DNA from: Hexactinellida sp. DTS-2022
Taxonomy: Eukaryota > Porifera > Hexactinellida
Assembly (NCBI GenBank): GCA_028753945.1
Contig: JAPNXP010000009.1
Coordinates: 5,890,001-5,954,000 of the forward strand
Reading direction: 5' to 3'
Length of the DNA: 64,000 nt
Shown here piece by piece: positions 60,201 through 64,000 of the stretch (within the stretch, counting starts at the first letter, position 1; every line of letters begins with the position of its first letter). The translations under genes were made by a program, and so were the position numbers. The notes under the pieces were generated by a model, which was not told the origin of the DNA, did not search any database, and saw only the letters and a list, made by a program, of their open reading frames with translations.

Positions 60201-61073
60201 AGGAGTTCTGTTTCGTTGCATGAGCTCGCTTAGCTGTGACGTCAGAGCTTCTGCCGCTCACTGCTTAGAGCGTTATTCGTCACACATGACTTACAATTCT
60301 TTCCGAGAAAAGAGACAAATATCTCTATTACTAGACATTGCTGCTAATACGTTGACTGAAGAAATTCCTCGCATTCCTTCTATCCACACCTCGCTCCTAG
60401 CACGTATTGTCCCAATACTGTTGCACCCAAACCATGAACTATTCTTACTTCTCACAAAGTTCCTTCTTTCCAAGCCTATCCTGAGCACAGAAGAGCTCCC
60501 TCTATTCAAAACGATGATTATGAGCAGTAGTCCGCTCCAAAAACGAGAGAAACTTTGGATGATTAAATTACTCACTGAAGGCATTCTCTGTGAAGAAGAT
60601 TATAAGTTCTACAGAAGAAGACACGTGTTTCCTTTGTTGTTTTCCATGTGCGACCTGAGTCTCAATGACACACAGATTTGTTTGGCAGTTGTCAAGTTTG
60701 CACTGAGAACGTGCCACATTCCTTTCGCCAGGAAAGAGCTCACTAGTTATGAGGGAATACTCGCTTGGGCGATTAGTGTACGCGCACAGCTCAAACAGAA
60801 CTCGAATTCTCAAGATAAGTCGGCTATAGGAGAATGTTTGAATGAGATTATTTTGTTAGCATCATGTGAGAGCTAGTACATAATTATTAACATATTTCAA
60901 TAGACTATTGATTATTTCTAACAAATTAATACTTATCTATTATTGCATATTACCTAGTAACTTGTTGACATTATTTCACTTTAGTGGATGATGGCGCTAT
61001 ATTAGAAGCAACGTTCAGAGACTTTAACTATCCTCCCCCAGAGGGATTTGAAAGAATATTAGTTGATCTGTGA
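54214..61073 (+). CDS. SPRYD7: SPRY domain-containing protein 7, with URB1 inside its last intron
   Basis: Five exons: 54214-54346, 54462-54578, 55082-55242, 55869-55971 and 60985-61073 (603 nt, 200 aa; human 196). GT-AG introns, phases all match. A cysteine-rich start (KSLFCCCSGF) is followed by the SPRY fold: INCVLVKSGRRLCGSGVALA, PLLQEKSYFEIKIQTDG, the join to IWGVGISREDINLDEVPLGE, YDQVELSIFINGKSMSQSAE and GEVFPAFY. The last exon supplies VDDGAILEATFRDFNYPPPE followed by GFERIL, the SPRYD7 end. SPRY domains bind proteins; the role of SPRYD7 is poorly known. Intron 3 has a TIR element. Intron 4 is 5013 bp and holds URB1. A readable extension beyond 55971 (to a stop at 56144) would be an intron-retaining form lacking the end of the domain. 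Confidence 0.92.
55700..55854. mobile_element. TIR element, family 1, in SPRYD7 intron 3
   Basis: 155 bp with TA at both sides (55698-55699, 55855-55856). The left end CAATAGAAACTCGTTAGTAC continues gaacaccaggggacc. The right end …atataacgaggttcaactt is the inverted form. Closely similar to the elements at 35061 and 45241. Confidence 0.75.
55972..56496. other. 5' part of SPRYD7 intron 4, upstream of URB1
   Basis: The first ~170 bp stay open in the SPRYD7 frame. The rest is AT-rich and would contain the URB1 promoter. No elements recognised. Confidence 0.5.
56497..60876 (+). CDS. URB1: URB1/NPA1 nucleolar pre-ribosomal-associated protein, nested in SPRYD7 intron 4
   Basis: 1459 residues in one exon. 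The N-terminal Npa1 domain is recognisable: VRPAIITFVFSFFMTDDFQL followed by IRSLLE, then IRHDPIDLSYFIIAVFAKKI and KISIFSSSSMVNLFHLLD (residues ~160-245), then a YVEIFIKTLCTSERFGFCY block. The C-terminal domain has YDPCFLLPLFSYILSPGEAV, ECRKFAEIGCLGVLFRCMSS and a DVRASAAHCLERYSSH segment, as in URB1. The protein is mostly alpha-helical repeats. URB1 binds early 60S pre-ribosomes and is needed for 25S/28S rRNA processing. Vertebrate URB1 is longer (over 2000 residues), so middle parts are reduced. The stop is only 108 bp before SPRYD7 exon 5, so the URB1 3'UTR must be very short or overlap that exon. Confidence 0.88.
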   Translation: MNESETHKQLVTINNLLSSNEAQLISAGFSLLLSADDLLWSTYIQTNPECSQIVHCLSLGKQKLTSDILEKCWKTLTKLYAGCRDIVVAPNLLQDVVSKYLKHIFHSLSRNSPEALTHSVLGFLSSAVLYDSHHANLVLSHCNLAHNIYHYMFSHKSAVRPAIITFVFSFFMTDDFQLIRSLLEIKVVFNNILRYIRHDPIDLSYFIIAVFAKKIFSPEISKKVKISIFSSSSMVNLFHLLDKSDGISLVDDPITYQLREQGCTAESIPFCDYVEIFIKTLCTSERFGFCYTPKLEMMQQNKFNNPAILHILKAIPFHLRVGESVERLIIQILHFSPDIVYIFLSDDCYLIAPRVHDEWAHCLRFQINFYHTLPLLASVEKTGFKSALIQLNSSTLSALVIPPQATRLHFNQGILHHNYLCKFLTANFLTCLLTNCTKDKLFPNSDPESGLDTASLIESIRLKIPDIMTLLSQLKLCAQITIEQFTIDIDKFGIEIASKYAHLCNDIREIFLNIFLNLVLLYQQLFPLSVLQANYDVSKLLTEYASNSSSETMLIVLRIVNGAPAGAIKWLDTKTKDSPLSFIMRTYLRTDSEPLTAEIELCLTKFTREMSHLSLNQTVIVLAMSTLRDMLGMAIFTNARKYVLEIGSLLVKTIEHKQTDNFVSHSVDLSFLVQTLENNSQIVTDDFEFMKRFWSQIGKDRDEELLILLFYFFSKLIIRIGLLQEQVVNFFTLSFELLFSDRNNISNYPLCCQIIYIRLLDFFATWSRPSTASIRNMKLIKLSIEENCTTIKRNSPVVCVKLIIALDMQKLIEFPNEFPTDFLIEVLRYIPYGFAQYVINEANTDYIACLQEVTAKLNFYEWILQACTLSNFHLDDNTCVTGYYTNFLSHFAIIIKYYFRSVGSELNHQDLLDCSRFCVVLLTITKHIDKNGNSVIISLIELCTSIFIQTSIYFNKVQNDTLVFSSFKWLQLFQTNIVYTQTDTKRQKVEQNVANNIIYVILQLISNMECNIPKCTVELYKLLNECCGEEILPLPADYIMETESILAITDAINSDIIASTESQLIKKGNEINILESSHLNGLDKVTELNLTNDQYLSKSTEQLLKSYHATLTVDDQNILSIIISREAIAPESTSNLKPFVWAASVESYLRNLAKVKTHLTHVHDPSNVLSNLSTDLLNDTIANFPVTRNYSEIFSSELIPAHGLYDPCFLLPLFSYILSPGEAVECRKFAEIGCLGVLFRCMSSLSCDVRASAAHCLERYSSHMTYNSFREKRQISLLLDIAANTLTEEIPRIPSIHTSLLARIVPILLHPNHELFLLLTKFLLSKPILSTEELPLFKTMIMSSSPLQKREKLWMIKLLTEGILCEEDYKFYRRRHVFPLLFSMCDLSLNDTQICLAVVKFALRTCHIPFARKELTSYEGILAWAISVRAQLKQNSNSQDKSAIGECLNEIILLASCES

Positions 61074-61732
61074 TTGTGTATTTGTATGGGACTGTAGGGA
61101 TTGTTTCCATCATTATATTTACAGATCTTGTTTGTTAGGTGTATTGTATTGTATTTCAAGTTTATGGATTAATTATGAATATTACAAGTGTTTTTGTACT
61201 CAAATATCGTGAAATACGATTTATAATGAGGGGTATTAGCCCTCTATACTTGATGCTGAGTTTTATTTACTAATAACTTGATATTTAACAAAATCTTGCT
61301 TACTTAACAGTTTTTGAAGTTAACTATAATTATTTCCTGATTTAACGGATCTACTAAGAATTGAATTATAACTTTCGAGTCTAAGATTTAACACTGATAC
61401 ACGTACACTTACGTTTACTCAGAATTAAGTTGAATTTAATTTAATATACATCTCATCAAGACGTTGCATTTACTTGTTAAGCATGTGTTTCAATTACTAA
61501 TTAAATTTAAGCAATTTTTAATTAATTTAAAATGTGTTAGTTAATTAGCTCAATTTAAATTTTTGCCAAATTTGCTTTTATTAATCTGACCCTCTTCATA
61601 GCAATTATTATTATTATTAAGATAAGTCACTAGATTGTGTGATGAAATGAATGAACAAACTGCCAATAACAACGAAACACTCCAGTTTTTGTTATATCAT
61701 ATACTAGATGGCATAAATGTTAAAAACAAGTG
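61074..61732. other. intergenic spacer between convergent SPRYD7 and CUL4
   Basis: Very AT-rich; ttaattaaattt-type stretches near 61500. Shared 3' ends of two converging genes. No ORF. Confidence 0.6.
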
Positions 61733-63759
61733 TTACGCCAAATATTCATACAAGTTTGTTTCTTCTTCGTTTCTTTTGATGTAGTCGTGTTCAATGAGAT
61801 TTTCTATTCTTTTCTTGAAATCAGCTTGCTACACGAACAGTCAGATTATTAAATTATTTTTAATTTTTTAATTACATTATTTAGTAATATTTCTAACCCG
61901 AATTGGAAAATTTGATTGTTCTGATAATTCACTGAGAAGATTTGCGTGAGTTAATTTCTTTCTCGTTTTCATAATCCTCATTATGCCTGCGTCCATCTAA
62001 AAATAAAATAAAACAAGATTTTTTTATAAATTTTACAAGTAAACTTGCCTGCATATTTCGATCATAGATTACTTTAGTTCTAGTTTTATCATTCTCTTCT
62101 TCCTAAAAAGTAAATAACAACAACTAAGACTAATCTCATTAGTGAATAATTATATGAACTCGTTACTGGTAACTGAAGTGCCATGTTTAAGGATATCTTT
62201 TAATTTCCAAAGAACCACAAAATGAGAAAAATATTTGACAAAATTAAAGCCCTCAGTTACCACTCCAGTTACATATAAACATTCTCATTTTTTGTTAAAC
62301 AAGATTAACACACTGATTCCTTCATCTGAACTTGGTTTATTTTAATACTATGGAGATGATGGTTGAAATTGTCGTTATAATTAAACTCTGTATCATCTGT
62401 GATATTCGTGCCCTAGAAGAGTACAAGTTAATTACTCTGTGTACTTCAACAGTAAATATAATTTTATAGTTTACCTTTACACTTTTTTGTAAGACTTTAA
62501 CTTTCCCCATTGTCAAGGCTATTAAAGTCATTTTTAATTCTTTATTGGCTAAATAAAGAGAGCATAAATTATATATGGGGATTCAATAATTCATTTGGCA
62601 CAATTACAGACCAGACAGCATCCACTAACAAGTCTTAATAGTTCAAAGTTAAACTGAAATTAAAAATCCTAATTTGGTTGTTGACTAGTGTTGTAGTCTT
62701 TAAAAGTAACCCCATAGGCAATATTCAATTAACAAGAACTTGCATCTGAATGAAATTTATGGTTAAGTAAGACATGTGGTTACTTGTTGTTAATAAAAGT
62801 AACCTCAGAATTTGTGGATGCTCAATATAGTATTGGTTTGTTAAACTTTGTTTGGATAGAAATATCTAAATCATTGAGGAATTAAAAAGTATACTGGACA
62901 ATAGTGGACATGTCCATTAGGTACTAGACATGTCCATTAGGGGAATTAGATACACTAGACATGTCCATTAAGTGGGATACGGATAGTTCGCTACACGGAC
63001 ACTACTAACGCGTCGATTTCAAAATAACCTCCTCTGTCTATTGTATGTTGAAACAGATAAGAGTGAAAGTCCAAAGCTGTCTTGGCAGGTAGATAGGAAT
63101 TAATTAATTAATGGTTAAATCGGGAGTTTGTCTGAAGTAGGGATGAGTGAATTCAAGGTGAAAACGTGTGCCAGTTAGAGTCTAGCCAAGATTTAGGTAA
63201 GAACAGGGTTAAAACTCCAGGCGCTTTTCTAAATTTGTAAGGCGATGGGGAAAAGCTGGGGCCTTTGAAATGTGGCATACAGTATATGGAACTACAAATA
63301 TTCCGTGTAGCGAACTAACCGTATCCCAATTAATGTCCAGCGTACCTAATTGACATATTCAGTGTATTCTTAATACTGAAATGATTATAAAGTTCCACTG
63401 ACCACCCATATATCCCTAGCGACTGATTCACCATAAGGAATGTGGACAAGTACATAGCATAGTGAATTTTTTAACTTACGTATTAGTGTGACTTCACTAA
63501 TTTTTTGGAATGTCATTGAATCGCTTGAGTTGAATAAAAGTAGAACGAGAGCTTGGAAGAATGATACATGGAGTTCTTTCGAGCGCTTAACAAATATTAA
63601 TATAATCGTAATACACGCCAATAAAACATAAACTATGATACTTACAACGGGAAAGTTTGCTTTTAATTTACAGTGTCCGAGATAGTGCTGCCATTCCAGA
63701 GTTCTCCCACTATAATTCATCATGTAGTAAGACTGAAAATTGTCAAGAGAGTTGCTTAA
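61733..63759 (-). CDS. CUL4: cullin-4, 3' exons (partial gene)
   Basis: Seven minus-strand exons in order: 63759-63646, 63585-63480, 62548-62475, 62412-62314, 62102-62049, 61996-61898 and 61828-61733; the stop TAA is at 61735-61733. Joined, they give about 213 in-frame residues. CUL4-type markers are SGRTLEWQHYLGHCKLKANF, ELHVSFFQALVLLLF, IKINQVQMKES, and the neddylation domain DAGIMRIMKTRKKLTHANLL. It ends KKRIENLIEHDYIKRNEEET, then NLYEYLA. Lys in the IMK motif is the expected NEDD8 site. CUL4 scaffolds the DDB1 ubiquitin ligases. The intron after the ATGCAG exon end is GC-AG. The largest intron (62549-63479) holds a TIR element. The 5' part of the gene lies beyond the window or behind a long intron. 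Confidence 0.9.
62103..62313. other. CUL4 intron with inverted repeat
   Basis: 211-bp intron. gttactggtaactgaagtgcc near 62163 and an inverted form ending …cactccagttaca near 62275 suggest a further small TIR element. Confidence 0.4.
62972..63329. mobile_element. TIR element with TTAA flanks in a CUL4 intron
   Basis: gggatacggatagttcgcta with cacgga (62974-62999) is repeated inverted at 63302-63327 with one mismatch. TTAA sits just outside each end (62968-62971, 63330-63333), as in piggyBac-type targets. Outside the left end, tagacatgtccatta is repeated three times between 62900 and 62971. The right flank has a partial inverted match (taatgtccag), so the inverted repeat may be longer than the core. 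Confidence 0.65.
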
Positions 63760-64000
63760 CTGAAGAAAATACACGAACATTAATTTTCGAATATAGTATA
63801 CGTACTATTATATTTAGATAAAGGAGCTAAAAATTTGGTTTCATTGAATACTTGGAAAATTATTAGAATTCTCGTTTCTTTCCTAATTAGTCTCTAGCTT
63901 TTAGTACTAAAACGAGTCCCTATATCAGCAGATGGTATAATTTCAATTTGCACATATTTCAAGAAATTATATAGAAAGTATAATTTGTATTTCTCAAACA
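63760..64000. other. upstream intron of CUL4 (to window edge)
   Basis: No further cullin exon is recognisable in the last 241 bp on the minus strand. Begins with the acceptor attttcttcag (minus strand) of the first visible exon. Confidence 0.5.

Noticed and set aside
63586-63645. Hydrophobic stretch in the minus-strand cullin frame, read as a membrane helix
   Set aside because: It is a 60-bp in-frame intron with GTAAGT donor and AAG acceptor; removal restores the cullin sequence.
1-64000. tRNA, rRNA, CRISPR or viral genes
   Set aside because: I looked for cloverleaf B-box patterns, rRNA cores, regularly spaced short repeats and viral replicase motifs, and found none that hold up. The minisatellite at 49045 has no spacers.

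Overview
This is a gene-dense, AT-rich segment of an animal nuclear genome. I place about 37 protein genes in it. Many match conserved eukaryotic families (POLR2K, SLMAP, LIPT1, APEX1, PCYT1, GOSR2, CHMP6, CHTF8, THOC7, Ku70, SPRYD7, URB1, CUL4). Animal-type membrane and cytoskeletal families are also present (tetraspanin, claudin-like tetraspan, ORAI channel, filamin, TM2 protein). Introns are few and short, with a floor of about 52-70 bp, and several are swollen by small terminal-inverted-repeat (TIR) elements. The compactness and gene content would fit an early-branching animal such as a glass sponge, but that is a low-confidence inference and no species marker is visible.

Layout. 1-8.3 kb: the 3' end of an unknown gene, POLR2K, a tetraspanin, a two-domain glycosyltransferase-like protein, and SLMAP with a small PPxY membrane-protein gene inside its first intron. 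8.4-24.4 kb: LIPT1, a CDP-alcohol phosphotransferase, a ZNFX1-like protein whose helicase motifs are lost, an aftiphilin-like adaptor, a 52-residue tail-anchored protein, a claudin-like tetraspan, SSR3, TMEM254-like, APEX1, PCYT1, GOSR2, CHMP6 and an NHL protein. 24.6-36 kb: filamin, CHTF8, ORAI, a leucine-rich-repeat protein, a TM2 protein and THOC7. 36-46 kb: Ku70 (XRCC6), whose second intron of about 7.8 kb holds four intronless sense-strand genes: three paralogous orphan seven-transmembrane proteins and one RGS-like protein. 46-54.6 kb: four intronless calmodulin genes of two types, produced by a direct and an inverted segmental duplication that also copied part of a SPRYD7 exon. A 20-bp minisatellite, a foldback element and a decayed LINE-like fragment lie between them. 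54.2-61.1 kb: SPRYD7, whose last intron contains the complete URB1 gene. 61.7-63.8 kb: the 3' exons of CUL4 on the minus strand.

Themes. Three hosts (SLMAP, XRCC6, SPRYD7) carry intronless genes in sense orientation inside introns. The first 30 genes, up to about 46 kb, are all on the plus strand with short gaps (as little as 83 bp). Many start codons sit 3-25 nt after an acceptor-like AG. Together this suggests processing by spliced-leader trans-splicing or operon-like transcription, which I can only infer. Functionally, PCYT1 and the CDP-alcohol phosphotransferase are two steps of the Kennedy pathway. GOSR2, SSR3, aftiphilin and CHMP6 serve membrane traffic. ORAI and the calmodulins serve calcium signalling. 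The 7TM/RGS set suggests G-protein signalling.

Exon joins for the spliced genes were made by hand from GT-AG (once GC-AG) sites. All joins keep frame and restore family sequence. No tRNA, rRNA or CRISPR was seen.
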